Origin: Oxytricha trifallax
Lineage: Eukaryota; Ciliophora; Spirotrichea; Sporadotrichida; Oxytrichidae
Assembly: GCA_000711775.1 (NCBI GenBank)
Contig: ARYC01001151.1
Coordinates: 45,844-109,843 of the forward strand
Direction of reading: 5' to 3'
DNA: 64,000 nt
The notes below the pieces were generated by a model. That model searched no databases and was not told where the DNA came from. It was given only the letters and a program-made list of their open reading frames with translations. Made by a program: the position numbers and the translations under genes. Within the stretch, counting starts at the first letter, position 1; the number at the start of each line of letters is the position of its first letter. Shown here in pieces: positions 21,551 to 33,699 of the stretch.

Positions 21551-24369
21551 ATGATAAATCAAAAATCAGACTAGATAGCTGAACCTCTTTTAGGCAGGCC
21601 TAGTTAAGCCGATGTTCAATTACACGCATTGGAAAATTCCTTAAAAGTTGCTTAAAGTGAAGCAAAATAAAGTGAATTAAACTCATAAACTCAAATTGAG
21701 TAGGATTACAAAGAATGGCGTTACAAATTTGACGTAAATTCTGAAGCTGTAGTGAATGATGTTTTTGGAGTTAAGCTTCTTCATAGTTAGGATGCTATAA
21801 AAAAATTGAAAAACCTTCTGATTATTCAAGACTGTTCTAAAATCGTTAATATGGGAATCTCTAGTAGAGAATACTAAATCTAATTAAGAGATTTGCACAC
21901 TTTGGAAATCGGATAATGTGACAAACAATTACCCCCATAACATCTTCTTAATTGTGTATTCTTACAGAACTCGATCACCTTAATAAATTTCTTAAGAAAT
22001 GATTGTGGCTGGCTTCTTGTTTTCAAGAAAATGCGCTGCAAAAGCAAAAAATAAAATAGAAAATCATATAATTTAACATTAATTCATTTTATTTTTTCTT
22101 CTCAAGATCATCAAATTAGGCATAATTATAACTTAAAATTTTAAGGAATTTTTCATAGACTTAAGAATGTTTTGATTAGTAGATACAAAACTTTAACATA
22201 ATTCAATTAGTCAAATTATTATTGTTTTTCATAAATGTTTAATTAAAAACTTACGATTTTTCTATAATTCAAATAATTTAATGAATTTAAATTTTTTTTA
22301 AAAACAATAATAATTTGACTAATTGAATTATGTTAAAGTTTTGTATCTACTAATCAAAACATTCTTAAGTCTATGAAAAATTCCTTAAAATTTTAAGTTA
22401 TAATTATGCCTAATTTGATGATCTTGAGAAGAAAAAATAAAATGAATTAATGTTAAATTATATGATTTTCTATTTTATTTTTTGCTTTTGCAGCGCATTT
22501 TCTTGAAAACAAGAAGCCAGCCACAATCATTTCTTAAGAAATTTATTAAGGTGATCGAGTTCTGTAAGAATACACAATTAAGAAGATGTTATGGGGGTAA
22601 TTGTTTGTCACATTAACCTGGAAATCATTAAAGAAATTAAAAGTCCTGTGGGATAAATATAATTTTCTAATGATGGGGAATATTTTACCAATCAAATTGA
22701 TAATAGTTTATTAAAAAATAAGTCTTAGCAGCTAGAGACAATTTCAACAAGAATTTTTGGGGGGGGCGACATATGAACCTAAGCTGCAGTATCTGAACCT
22801 AATGTGTTTTATAATAGTTTAAATATTTTATCATACATGCTTCTAGTCAATTTAGGGTCGGAGGACACAAATAAACAACTTATGATAGAGAGGGATTACT
22901 CTGAAGGGTAGAGAAAGTTACAATAAGTATCTGCTTTATTATAAAATTTTACATAATTTTTATCTTTTTTTCACATGTTTTTTGTTCAATTTTATTTAAA
23001 CTATAGAACATACATTAGTCTTTGCAGATGTCATTAATCAAGATAGTAAAATTCCATCAGTAATAATATTCTCAAATAAATGCAAATAGTAAGTATATAA
23101 CTCATAGCAAGATATGACATCTGCAACGACTAATGTATGTTATATAGTTTAAATAAAATTGAACAAAAAACATGTGAAAAAAAGATAAAAATTATGTAAA
23201 ATTTTATAATAAAGCAGATACTTATTGTAACTTTCTCTACCCTTCAGAGTAATCCCTCTCTATCATAAGTTGTTTATTTGTGTCCTCCGACCCTAAATTG
23301 ACTAGAAGCATGTATGATAAAATATTTAAACTATTATAAAACATATTAGGTTCAGATACTGCAGCTTAGGTTCATGTGTCGCCCCCCCCAATTTTTTATC
23401 TGAATGAACTTTTTGAGGATGTTGATAAATAAGGGGGATACTACAAATGTTCACTCATAAAAGTGGAAAAAGTTTCTGGAATTGACACGAAACTGTCATT
23501 TTTCAAATTTAGTGAGACTAGTACTCTTATTTTATAGTAAAAAATTGAATGTAATGGAAATAACATAGTAATATTTAACATTCCAGAATACTAACAAACT
23601 TAAGAGAGTTATGTAAAATATACATTATCTATACCTATTGGTGATGCTAACTCAAAGCTTGATAATGATATAATAAATGGCTTGGTTGATTCTACTAAGC
23701 AAAGAAATCAATGTCTTTATGAATATGATTGTTTTGACTCTAAATCAATGAGAGGATTTTATTCAGTTCACAAAATTATATAATTAACAATCTATAAAAA
23801 CATAGTCATATTTACTACTGTCGCAAACACCTTATGTGCTATTAATATGAGCTATAAGAAATACCAAACTAATTTTATTGAAACTGCTTAAATTTTCTAA
23901 GGTAATTTCAAGTTAGACAGCAAATCAAACATTTGTGTTTAAATAGATGATTCTGATCTAAAACTAAGTTTCTATTATTGCTAAAATACAATTGAAAATT
24001 TTAATACATAATATAAACTTAATGCATATTTTTAGAAAGAATCTTATTAAAATTTATTCATATTATATAAATCTTTGATCATTAATTTAGCTTAATATTA
24101 AAATCATAATAAAATTAAAAGTAATATATTAATCTGCTTTTAATTTATATTTTTTTAAAAAAAGTTATTCTTACAGAAAATTCTAGTTAATTATAAATAA
24201 TTGTTTAAATTCGAATAAATTAAACATATTTCTGCTAATTAATTATATAACTTCAATAAATCTTAAATCTCCAGGCAAAAGGAGATCTGAAGAAAAGCAT
24301 CAAGCTAAATTTAATTGGAAGCATAGATTCAAACTTGAAAATAATTAGATACATCTAGTTAGTGAATGA
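21551..24369 (+). CDS. Unknown gene in four MDSs, frame restored by removing three IESs
   Basis: MDS1 21551-21910, MDS2 22627-22758, MDS3 23397-24074 and MDS4 24271-24369 join at pointers TGGAAATC, AATTTTT and AAATCT. The joined frame is 1269 nt, 422 codons plus TGA, with no internal TGA and many TAA/TAG as Gln. Start MINQKSDQIAEPLLGRPSQA; the first 100 residues are Gln/Glu/Lys-rich and likely coiled coil. Then YKEWRYKFDVNSEAVVND, later a Cys-containing, beta-rich region (KCSLIKVEKVSG, NQCLYEYDCFDSKSMRGFYS, SNICVQIDDSDLKLSFYY), and a basic tail ending QIHLVSE. No family recognised. The start is chosen because ATG coincides with the edge of the upstream palindrome; an upstream MDS cannot be excluded. 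Macronuclear product probably intact. Confidence 0.8.
21911..22618. repeat. Palindromic IES 1, pointer TGGAAATC
   Basis: The 708-bp interval lies between copies of TGGAAATC (21903-21910 and 22619-22626). It is almost wholly one palindrome with ends TAATGTGACAAACAATTACC and its complement. TA flanks the ends on both sides, as in a TA-targeting transposon. Removing it with one pointer copy joins HTLEI to IKEIKSPVG in frame. The same terminal text (GTGACAAAC, ACCCCCATAA) ends the element at 38239-38882. Confidence 0.88.
22759..23389. repeat. Palindromic IES 2, pointer AATTTTT
   Basis: A 631-bp palindrome whose ends are eight G and eight C directly abutting the pointers (22752-22758 and 23390-23396). 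Inside the ends, TGAACCTAA occurs twice per arm. Removal joins STRIF to YLNELFEDV in frame. No gene inside. Confidence 0.88.
24075..24264. other. Conventional IES 3, pointer AAATCT
   Basis: A 190-bp AT-rich interval between AAATCT at 24069-24074 and 24265-24270. Removal joins LYKS to PGKRRSEEKHQ and yields the last MDS with its TGA. A longer repeat, ATAAATCTT, is also present but leads to an early TGA and a less protein-like tail. Confidence 0.65.
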
Positions 24370-24448
24370 TCAAATAATATCATTTATAAAATATACAAAT
24401 GTTTTGCAATTATTTATTCTATAAATAATATTCCTGTTTGGAGTATAA

Positions 24449-24550
24449 AATGAGAGAGATGAGTACCAAGAAATGCTTATGATAGATGCTTATACTTGTA
24501 GAGTAATTAACAGTTACAGAATTGAAAACTGGGGAAGTATAGGATATTGA
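24449..24550 (+). CDS. Possible C-terminal MDS of another gene
   Basis: Open frame NERDEYQEMLMIDAYTCRVI then NSYRIENWGSIGY and TGA 24548-24550. Texture is protein-like, but it lies after the stop of the previous gene and no pointer was found to connect it. It may be a scrambled piece of a gene elsewhere. Confidence 0.3.
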   Translation, partial: NERDEYQEMLMIDAYTCRVINSYRIENWGSIGY

Positions 24551-25262
24551 AAAAATTTAAGAAAAGAAATCATAAATTTTTTTTATAAATTACAATATTT
24601 GCTATTAAAAGCTTTTATATTTGATAAATTAGATTTAAATTTGTTAGAATATATAATTTAGTTTTTTTATAAATTATCAGCAGGAAAAAAATGATACAAA
24701 TATTTATATCTGTATTCGCTTCATTAGAACTTTATTATATAAATTCATGAATTTCTCAATCAACAAACTTTGATGAAAACGGAAATAAAATAAACCGTTA
24801 ATTCATAAAAAAATTAATCATATACATATGAATAAAGGTTCACCCCGAAGTTACCTCTCAACCCCCTCCCACTCTAAATAGAATATCCTCATATTAAACC
24901 TTATTTCCAAGTTCTGAATCGACACATTTCATGACATCTCAATCTCATAACAATATTCACACATTTAATTTAAAATGTGTCTAAAAATATTTTATTAACA
25001 TTTTAATTGTTATTTTTTTTATTATTTTATTTTTTGGTTACCCTCACTACGTCCATTGATTATTTAGGTAACATATTTCAATTGGAAATATTAATTTATT
25101 GAGTCTACATTGTCAATTAAGAACAAAAGACATTTTGCAGATTTTACTAATATAGTATAATTAGTCATATAAATAAAAAAATCTTTTTCTACTTAAATCA
25201 TATCCATTAGATTTAAAATAAATAAATGCACAATAGTAAATATATTAAAAAAACATTTATTC

Positions 25263-25640
25263 ATTCGTTTAAAAACAGGATAAGTATTTTCTTTACAATA
25301 AGCATTTGCTCGAAACTTTATTCCTTGTGATTCCTCATAAAATCAGATGAAAAAACTCTAATAAAATTAAGCCAAAGTCTATTTAGAATATTGGGCTGCC
25401 AAAAAATCAATCTTGAACTAGTTTTTGTGGAAGAAAATAAGTCGACAAATATATAGAAAACAATGTTCTAAACTCAGATAGAATTAGTCTGATTCATATG
25501 AATTTTCACAATCTACGAAGATGAAGAGAGATCAAAACCACTTGAAGCAAAACTTAACTGGCCTGGAGATTAGTGATTAACAAGATTATAACACATCAAA
25601 TCATAAAAATGAATAATTTCAAATATGGTTAAATTTGTTA
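25263..25640 (+). CDS. Coding-like frame in foldback loop
   Basis: The frame starting near 25263 reads on without TGA through QAKVYLEYWAAKKSILNQFL, KKISRQIYRKQCSKLRQ and STKMKRDQNHLKQNLTGLEI, with many TAA/TAG as Gln, then dissolves into AT-rich sequence. It is basic and helical with no known domain. It may be a captured MDS or the remnant of the protein of an autonomous foldback element. No start or stop is firm. Confidence 0.4.
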
Positions 25641-27527
25641 ATTTTATAATAACTTTATTATTTTGAATTTAATCATATATTTTATGATAAAACTAATTTA
25701 TTCTTGACACTAAAATTTTTTGAACATATTTACTATTGTTCATTATTATTTTTAAATCGAATTGAGATGATTTAGGCTGAAAATATTTTTTATATGAATA
25801 ACTATAATGTATTAGAAAAATCTGCAAAAGTCTTTTGTTCTTAATAGACAATCAAAACCCCAAAACCCCTTAGTGAAGTTTATAAGTGCTTTGATTTGTA
25901 GGGTATAGTTGGGGTCTTATTGGGGTTAGTAGAGAAATTAGGCCAATTTACAAAATGAGAAATAGAAATTAGCGAAATTTAGGGTCTTTTTATGATGAGT
26001 AATATTTAGATTTACTGCTTAAGCTTAGGTATGGTACAAGTATTAAAATAACTAAGTTAAAGCTTTACTAAATTCAGCTATAGCAAAATTATTATGCTAA
26101 AGTGCCTCATCTTTTAGGAATAATTCATTAATTTTCGAACCTGTTGAAAATGTTTTTTAATTTAATGGTATTTTTATTATTATTTTATATGAATTTCACT
26201 AATGTTAAATTAGTGAAATGCATTTAATTAATTTTCGATTAGTAAAATTCATATATATTTTAATATTTGTTTATATATAATATGCTTTAATGATGATAAT
26301 AACAATAATGACATACACATTATGACACAAAGTCCATTAATAGGACACTCTCAAACTCAAATTATAAATTTTAACATTATAATATATTTAAAAAAATAAC
26401 TTAATTAAATTTATAAAGATTGATAAATGTTAATAAAGAATTATATTAGTTCTATGTAGATTTTTAGAACTTCTTTCCATAACAAATAGAGATTCTTAGG
26501 TCCTAATAATATTAAATATTTGTGGACGAAATATTATTATATTATAAAGTTAAGGATTCTATATAGTCTCTTTGAAATTAAGTATAATTCTAAAATATAT
26601 TTATTGCTAATTCTATATGGATTAAGAGGATTCCTCAATCTCAATTTGCTAAATTACCTAATTAATTATAGCATTATAATGTACTGCGAATTAATTTAAC
26701 AAATTAGCTTTAATAAGAACATATTATTATATAATATTAGTTAAATTATTATAAGTATGATATTATACTTAAGTAAGGTCTTTAAATCAAACTTCCCAAT
26801 CATCATGACAAATATTTCTAATTTTCTAAATACATCAAAAAGTAATCGGAATTTGAAAAATATATGATAAGTCTACTTGAACTAAAAAACATCTCAAAAT
26901 TTTGTTATCAATTTTAGAATCGATGATTGCTTGCTAGCCTGTTTAGCATTTAAATTTCTGGCTCTTGATAGCATTTTGCAAGATAATAAAAGTACTCACA
27001 GGTTCACATTCATTACCTCTGCGACTAGAAAATTGTGAAGTATTGGGCACATTAAAATCTAGACTGAAGAGCTGCGATGATTCATCGAAATTTTCCTGAC
27101 AAGTGTATCTCTCCTTAGACTATAACTAATATTTATAGATGAACTGGTATTATTTTCAAGACTGTCAACACAATGAAAAGAGAATTAAATTTTACAGTGC
27201 TATTTTATGGTAATAATTTAAATTATATTTGATTAATAGCAGACGCTATTGTTTATAACATCAAGTTCATACACGCTGATGAATAAAGCTGTATTTATCT
27301 TCAACATCTTGATTATTAATTGTTGGTATAAGAAGTAAAGGTAGTAACCCTTGCAATTTTATCAGGTATTAGCGAAGACTCTGGCTTAAAAAATTAAACC
27401 ATTCATCCTCGCTCTATTAATCGAGAGTAGTATAAGGAATTCTTAAACAAGCTATGAAAAATATAACGATTAAGAGATCATCCTGTTTGTTGATAACTTC
27501 TCAGTTCATATACTAAGGAGTCTAAGG

Positions 27528-29461
27528 TAGAATTTTTGAAGTATATGTCGATCTGAAAGTGTTAAATTGTTCCAACCGAGACCCCTCCTCCCACCATAAC
27601 TCGACCCCCTCCCACCCCAACAACATCCCCTATTCATATGAATATTTTGATTCTAGAGGTTCAAATCATTTTCCTTCTTGATTTCAAAAAATTATTATAT
27701 ATAAAATAAAATAATTTTTTAAAAATTTTTTCTCAACCTAAAGAATGATACTTTCATTTTTGCTTTAGAATTTAGTTTCTTTCACTACGTCCGTCGACTG
27801 TTAGAATACATTCTCCTATGGGAAAATTTATTAACAATCTTTTTCTATGTTAGATACAATTATAAAGAAAAAATAATCAACCAACAAAATAACAAAAGGT
27901 ATTATTTAAAACAATTTAGCTTATTTTCATTAAAATAATCTCAAAAGGATATAATTATTAAAGAATATCTATATAATACCTATTTTATACCAATTAATAA
28001 AATATATAATGAAATTCATAATTCATGAATAAAAAAATTAATTAAAGTATATCTAGTTAGTTTAGTAACTAATTTATACTAAGTATAAAATAGGTATTAT
28101 ATAAATATTCTTTAATAATTATTTTAAATAAAAATTATTAAGACTCCTTCTGAGATTATTTTAATGAAAATAAGCTAAATTGTTTTAAATAATACCTTTT
28201 GTTATTTTGTTGGTTGATTATTTTTTCTTTATAATTGTATCTAACATAGAAAAAGATTGTTAATAAATTTTCCCATAGGAGAATGTATTCTAACAGTCGA
28301 CGGACGTAGTGAAAGAAACTAAATTCTAAAGCAAAAATGAAAGTATCATTCTTTAGGTTGAGAAAAAATTTTTAAAAAATTATTTTATTTTATATATAAT
28401 AATTTTTTGAAATCAAGAAGGAAAATGATTTGAACCTCTAGAATCAAAATATTCATATGAATAGGGGATGTTGTTGGGGTGGGAGGGGGTCGAGTTATGG
28501 TGGGAGGAGGGGTCTCGGTTGGATCATTAAATAAAAAACGAGAATTGTAATATGCTTTTAAGATAATCTGTTTTTAATTAAAGAAAGTTAGTATTAGGTT
28601 TTAGTGCATCCTTTTCTAGCAATTTTAATTTCTCTCTCATCTCATTCCACTTCTTGATATAGTGTTAGATTGTGAATTCTCCGAATAGCTTCTGCCTTGA
28701 TCTGTATTGAATGAATCAGTTTGTTTTATCGTTATTCGGTGGTTTAGACCTGAATATCAGTGTGACTTCTCGATATCGTCATCTAACACTGAGTTCCCGC
28801 TAGTATCAGTATAATGTTGAACAGCAGCAAAAACTGTAAATATTTGTATCGTAAATCGATATTTTTTATTATACATATAATATGCTGCTATACCCTCACA
28901 TTGATATCACAATATTCTCAAACTTAATTCATTTGTTCCTAAAATGTTTTTTCTTTTGTAAAAACTTAATTATCCTTAGAGAATTAATTTTTATCAGAAA
29001 TGTTTTAATTTTAGGAACAAATGAATTAAGTTTGAGAATATTGTGATATCAATGTGAGGGTATAGCAGCATATTATATGTATAATAAAAAATATCGATTT
29101 ACGATACAAATATTTACAGTTTTTGCTGCTGTTCAACATTATACTGATACTAGCGGGAACTCAGTGTTAGATGACGATATCGAGAAGTCACACTGATATT
29201 CAGGTCTAAACCACCGAATAACGATAAAACAAACTGATTCATTCAATACAGATCAAGGCAGAAGCTATTCGGAGAATTCACAATCTAACACTATATCAAG
29301 AAGTGGAATGAGATGAGAGAGAAATTAAAATTGCTAGAAAAGGATGCACTAAAACCTAATACTAACTTTCTTTAATTAAAAACAGATTATCTTAAAAGCA
29401 TATTACAATTCTCGTTTTTTATTTAACACTTTCAGATCGACATATACTTCAAAAATTCTAT
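27528..29461. repeat. Outer foldback in T5 transposase
   Basis: Arms begin TAGAATTTTTGAAGTATATG and end in its complement at 29461; the centre is near 28990. The left arm is broken by the element at 27568-28526. The arms are less AT-rich than the flanks and carry protein-like text on the outward strand (for example HYTDTSGNSVLDDDIEKS and RITIKQTDSFNTDQGRSYSE), with TGA breaks. No target duplication identified. Confidence 0.75.
27568..28526. repeat. Foldback (family A) inside the outer foldback
   Basis: Ends TGTTCCAACCGAGAC and GTCTCGGTTGGATCA with CCCC-rich subterminal DNA; core CACTACGTCCGTCGACTGTT near 27782 and mirrored near 28300. Flanked by TTAAAT on both sides (27562-27567, 28527-28532). 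The intact right arm of the outer foldback shows the same TTTATTTAACAC text once, which confirms the insertion point. Confidence 0.85.
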
Positions 29462-29744
29462 ATTAAAAATTCTTATTAAGAGATAAAAATAACTCCTGTA
29501 TACGAAATTTCTTATAGCTTATAATTTAATGGATTTGAATTCTACTGGAATTTAATTAAGATTCACTACAATAATCTGCTGCTCTATCATATTTTGCATG
29601 ACTTTTCAATTGATACAGTAGAATTTATTCAAAGAAGTTGTAAGAGAGTGAGCGTCGATAAAACAACAATTTGCACGAGAGAGAGGGAAGAACGAATGTT
29701 TATAAATAAGTTTTAATTCTAAACGAATGAATTTATTCACATAT

Positions 29745-30370
29745 TCAATTGACCCATAAATGCCTTTGGCTTCTCTTTCTTCTCCTCTTCTTATGGCTTG
29801 CTTGGGCCCATATTTCTTCTCTTGGTGCCAGCTCGTGCATCTATGTTCATTTAATTTGTTTTCTAGGTATTTTTATATAGCCTGACTCACTTCATATATT
29901 GTCTATGACTTTCTCTCTTTGTGAACCTTTCCATGATCTTTCATTAAGAAAATATACCAGTTTCAGATTTCCCTAAAAAATTATGAATAAATGCTTACAA
30001 AGTTGGTAATAATGCTTCTTAATATTAGAATGCCTTGCTTCTTAATATTAGAATGCCTTGCTTCTTTTAATCTTAAGGATAAATAGAATAGCGATTCTAA
30101 TGATCTTCTTTGATGATTTCTCTTAGATAATTCTCTTTTAAAGTGCCCAGAACAACAGAGAAGAACTCCTTTCTGGAAGTTTGTAGGAAAGTTGTTTCTT
30201 AGTAGGAAGGTAAACAACTAACTCTACATCTTTCATTTCATACTCGTAGAGATAAGTGACAGAGGTCTCAGGGTAGTTTAGAATCTCTATCACTTTAATC
30301 TCATTGTTTTAAAGGCTTAATTCTCATCATAAAGAATAGCTTTTAAGAATGACTTTTTGGTACTTTCCAT
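29745..30370 (-). pseudogene. TBE 22-kDa ORF (T5)
   Basis: The C-terminal tail of Lys/Arg/Pro (coded near 29770-29830) matches the corresponding tail of T8, and the N-terminal half lies near 30050-30370. The repeat TTCTTAATATTAGAATGCC occurs twice in tandem near 30015-30062, a small duplication inside the gene. Frames are broken. Confidence 0.6.
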
Positions 30371-31045
30371 GGTTTGAAGAAATAAACCAACTAGAGTATT
30401 TATTTAAATATACATTGAATTATTATCATGTTGAGTGAGCTATCGATGAAGATCCTCTTTTCTTCTAAAAATTGAGATTATTTCTTGAGCCTAATCCTAT
30501 TTATTACAGCGCTAATTGATTCCTTCTTCGTTCCTTCTTTATTAATGAATTTATATCTTTAATTTATAAACTTTTTGATCCTAATGTTAAAACTCACAAT
30601 TAAATTTGTGTAACTTATAGGAGATTAAATTAGTAAAATTCGTTGAGAAAATTGGCAGAAGCTGTAACAAACTCCATTAAATTAGTACCAAATTTGTTTA
30701 AATTAAATTAGTACTGATAATAAATTCGTTTAATTTTTATTGGTAACAATTAAATAGTCCCAAAACTTATTAGTATAAAGTTTAAATCTAATGAAGCTTT
30801 AATGGAAAATTTACAAAATGGTTCAAAACCTAATTGGTGCCAGTACCAACATGAATTTATTCTTAGTTATTACCAATATAAAAATGTTAAGGATTATATT
30901 GTAAAATTCTTAGTCATAAACTTAATATAGATGTCTAACACATAAAAATCAACCATTATTGATGGAAGGGAAACTCTTGCTCAACTATACTTCAGCAAGG
31001 GAAGATATTACATATTAATAATAGTAATTTAATTTTAATTTATAC

Positions 31046-33135
31046 ATGGCAGCTAACTTGAATCGTAGGTCAGTTTCTTGAAACATGTTATTAATTGCTA
31101 AAATTTGGCTTCTCAAGGAACCAAAGTAATTTATAATGAAAAGGAGGTTGCACTAAAAGCTCTAGAGTTTGAAGCTAAGGTCTTTAAAATTAATTTAAAT
31201 TTAAAACAAGAATTAGAAAGCAGACTTTGGAGTTTAAACATAAGTTTAATTGGTTTAGAAAGATAAGTAACAGCAACTTATAGAAAAAGCTAAATCATTT
31301 ATTGAGAAGAGTGCTAAAATTTCTTCTCAACTGAATTTAGCTGGAAGAGACACAGAGCTGCACTCTGGTAGAGCTAAGATCCACTTTAAGCATGATAAAT
31401 TATATGGTAGATATTAGTATATAAACATGCATGAAATCTTACGCTCACTCTGCAAAAGTAAAGAGGCATATGCAAAAGTTTAATTTATGCGAATTGCTGA
31501 ATAAAGATTAAAAAATTTAAAAGCTAGTACATGCTAAAGAAAAAAAACTTCATCGAATCATAAAGAGAAAAGTAGGAGAAAATAAAAAGATAGAAGCGAT
31601 TGGAGTAAATGAACCATCCAGCGGATGGAATGTATATAGCATGTGATAATAAGAAAGAGAGCAACGAATATACTTGCATTGAATGTAGTTGACACAAGCA
31701 GCTGTATTGACAACCTTTGGAATATTGACGTACCAAACAAAGTAAACTTATAGTTCTTGATAAATTATCTTACAAGTTATTTTCATTCAAGTATCAGAGA
31801 GGCTTAGAAAAGATAATTATCAAATTTAAGTTCAATAAGTGAGTTGTAGAAATATATAATAATCATTAGTATTACTAATATATATCATAATAACATGAAG
31901 AAAATTAAAAATTAGAATTATGATAATCATGAAGTCATAATAAATATGGTAAAAATGATTAGTATATTTTTGTAATTATATTTATTGACTCATTACATAT
32001 TAATATTGCATTATATTTAATTGATAGCTGAAGTATAGACATGTTTAATTGAAAATTAATTGTTAAGTATTAATTATATTTTATAAAAAATGAAAGTTAA
32101 CTTACACTTATTTCTGTTCTATTATTTTTCTTCTGATCTTGAATCCTGAATATATTGATTTTTATATAGTTAAGATAGTTAAAATAGTTTAATTTATACT
32201 TTCCATTATATCTATCAGAATTATTAAAAAAGTTAGTTCATTTTCAATAAATATTAAAATTAAACATAATATATAATTTTAATTAGAAACAAAATGAATG
32301 ATTACTATTCATGCTAATAATGATGTTTCAAACCAAAACATTAAAAGTGGGGCAAAAGTAGCAAATTTTTCTTACTTTTGCCTCACTTTTATTAGCCATT
32401 AGAAATCTAAGTGATTCTATTTAAATATCAAAAACAATCATAATAAAGTTTATACTTTTGTTAACTATGATATATTTTGAATATTTATTTCTACAACTCA
32501 ATAATTGAAAACTTAAATTTCATAAATACAAGAACTTAGCTAAGCTCGACGGAGTTATACTTGGTCATGGTTTTATTGCATTTAGACTAAAGAAGTTTGA
32601 AATGATTATAAAAGAGTATCTCTACCATAATAAATATCTTGATGATTTAAATGAGAAAATAAAAAATGACTAAGGGTGTGAAAGTGCTCCATGATCTAGG
32701 GTATGTTCTTTGAGATATGAAGCCAGAAAATATAATGCTAAATCTCTGCCCTTTAAAAATAGAAGTCATTGATTTCAATAGAGCAATAAGATGAGAATTA
32801 GTGACTTTGGTGTTTGGCACATCATGATATTTTCCATTCAGTGAGAATTGGACTAATGACTCTGCTAAGTGGTATGTTTGAGCAAATGTCATAATCTTAG
32901 AGTGAGATATGGAAATTATATCTTACTTTGGAGCAAAGCACGAGAAATAATCAATGAGTTTTGCTTAAAAACATATAATACAGGAAGATATATGAAATGA
33001 AATTAATAAGTTTGAAGAGATGTTAATCGTAATGCTCCAGCTTATCCAAGATAATCATTAGAAAGCATACATGAACCACTCCAGAGAACTAAATTTAAGA
33101 AATACCACAAAGATAAGCAGAAAAAAATCGTTTGA
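31046..33135 (+). pseudogene. TBE 57-kDa zinc-finger/kinase ORF (T5)
   Basis: ATG 31046 starts MAANLNRRS, parallel to MATSLNRKA in T9. The block EKEVALKALEFEAKVFKI is shared with T9 (EKEVKLKALELEAEVF). The catalytic loop near 32700-32730 reads VL, TGA, DMKPENIMLN where T8 has VHRDLKPENIMLN, and IDFNRAIR follows. A foldback at 31842-32498 splits the gene. Pseudogene. Confidence 0.7.
31842..32498. repeat. Foldback-like insertion in T5 57-kDa ORF
   Basis: Short inverted ends AGTTGTAGAAATAT and its complement, flanked by CAATAAGTG (31833-31841) and CAATAATTG (32499-32507), a 9-bp duplication with one mismatch. Near 32340-32392 is a strong hairpin, AAAAGTGGGGCAAAAGTA against TACTTTTGCCTCACTTTT. 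The rest is AT-rich. Confidence 0.65.
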
Positions 33136-33699
33136 ATAAAGTACACTAATAATAATTAAATTTTCATTAAATTCACATAAACCAGCGTTTTCTCCACAAA
33201 CCCCAATAAGACCCCAACTATACCTTACAAATCAAATCACTAAATTAACTAATCAAGGGGTTTTGGATTTTGAATGTAGAGTCAATAAATTAATATTTCC
33301 AATTGAAATATGTTACCTAAATAATCAATGGACGTAGTGAGGGTAACCAAAAAATAAAATAATAAAAAAAATAACAATTAAAATGTTAATAAAATATTTT
33401 TAGACACATTTTAAATTAAATGTGTGAATATTGTTATGAGATTGAGATGTCATGAAATGTGTCGATTCAGAACTTGGAAATAAGGTTTAATATGAGGATA
33501 TTCTATTTAGAGTGGGAGGGGGTTGAGGTCTTATTTTATATGAAGTTAAGGGTAGTTAGACGTAAAGTAATAAAACTTATGAAATTAAGACTTATAATTT
33601 ACTTAGATTTATAATCTACCTATTTTAAATTGGGACTTTAAAGCTTGCTAAAAATAATAAATGCTTGATGATAAATTAAATTTTTCCATATTATCTTCA

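Larger units (their letters stand above)
25980..29740 (+). pseudogene. TBE transposase (T5), interrupted
   Basis: Blocks in order: N-terminal part near 25990-26130, KTLKYW-like region near 27030, FIHADE followed by TAA (Gln) near 27265-27290, HPRSINRE region near 27400, second catalytic region LFVDNFSVHI near 27490-27515 with Asp present, then two nested foldbacks, then FNGFEFYWNLIKIHYN near 29530-29560 with the catalytic Glu, and LYHILHDFSIDTVEFI. Insertions and frameshifts make it nonfunctional. Confidence 0.75.
25853..33272 (+). mobile_element. TBE transposon T5, both ends present
   Basis: Left end CAAAACCCCAAAACCCC, right end its degenerate complement, target duplication AAT at 25850-25852 and 33273-33275. 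The order is transposase (+), 22-kDa (-), 57-kDa (+). The element is swollen from about 4 kb to 7.4 kb by foldbacks at 27528-29461 (itself holding 27568-28526) and 31842-32498 and by AT-rich sequence near 26130-26890. All genes are broken. The opposite arm of the host foldback preserves the unoccupied site. Confidence 0.92.
24838..33529. repeat. Foldback element (family A) split by TBE T5
   Basis: Left arm 24838-25150 starts GTTCACCCCGAAG and carries CACTACGTCCATTGATTATT. The right arm begins at about 25815 and, after T5 is taken out (25853-33272 plus one AAT), continues 33276-33529 as its complement. Between the arms is a loop of about 650 bp with a coding-like frame. The right end lacks the expected GGGGTGAAC, so that end is truncated and no target duplication can be read. 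Confidence 0.8.

Noticed and set aside
24067..24264. Pointer ATAAATCTT for the last IES of the four-MDS gene
   Set aside because: Longer than AAATCT but it leads to an early TGA and leaves the good coding tail out of frame.
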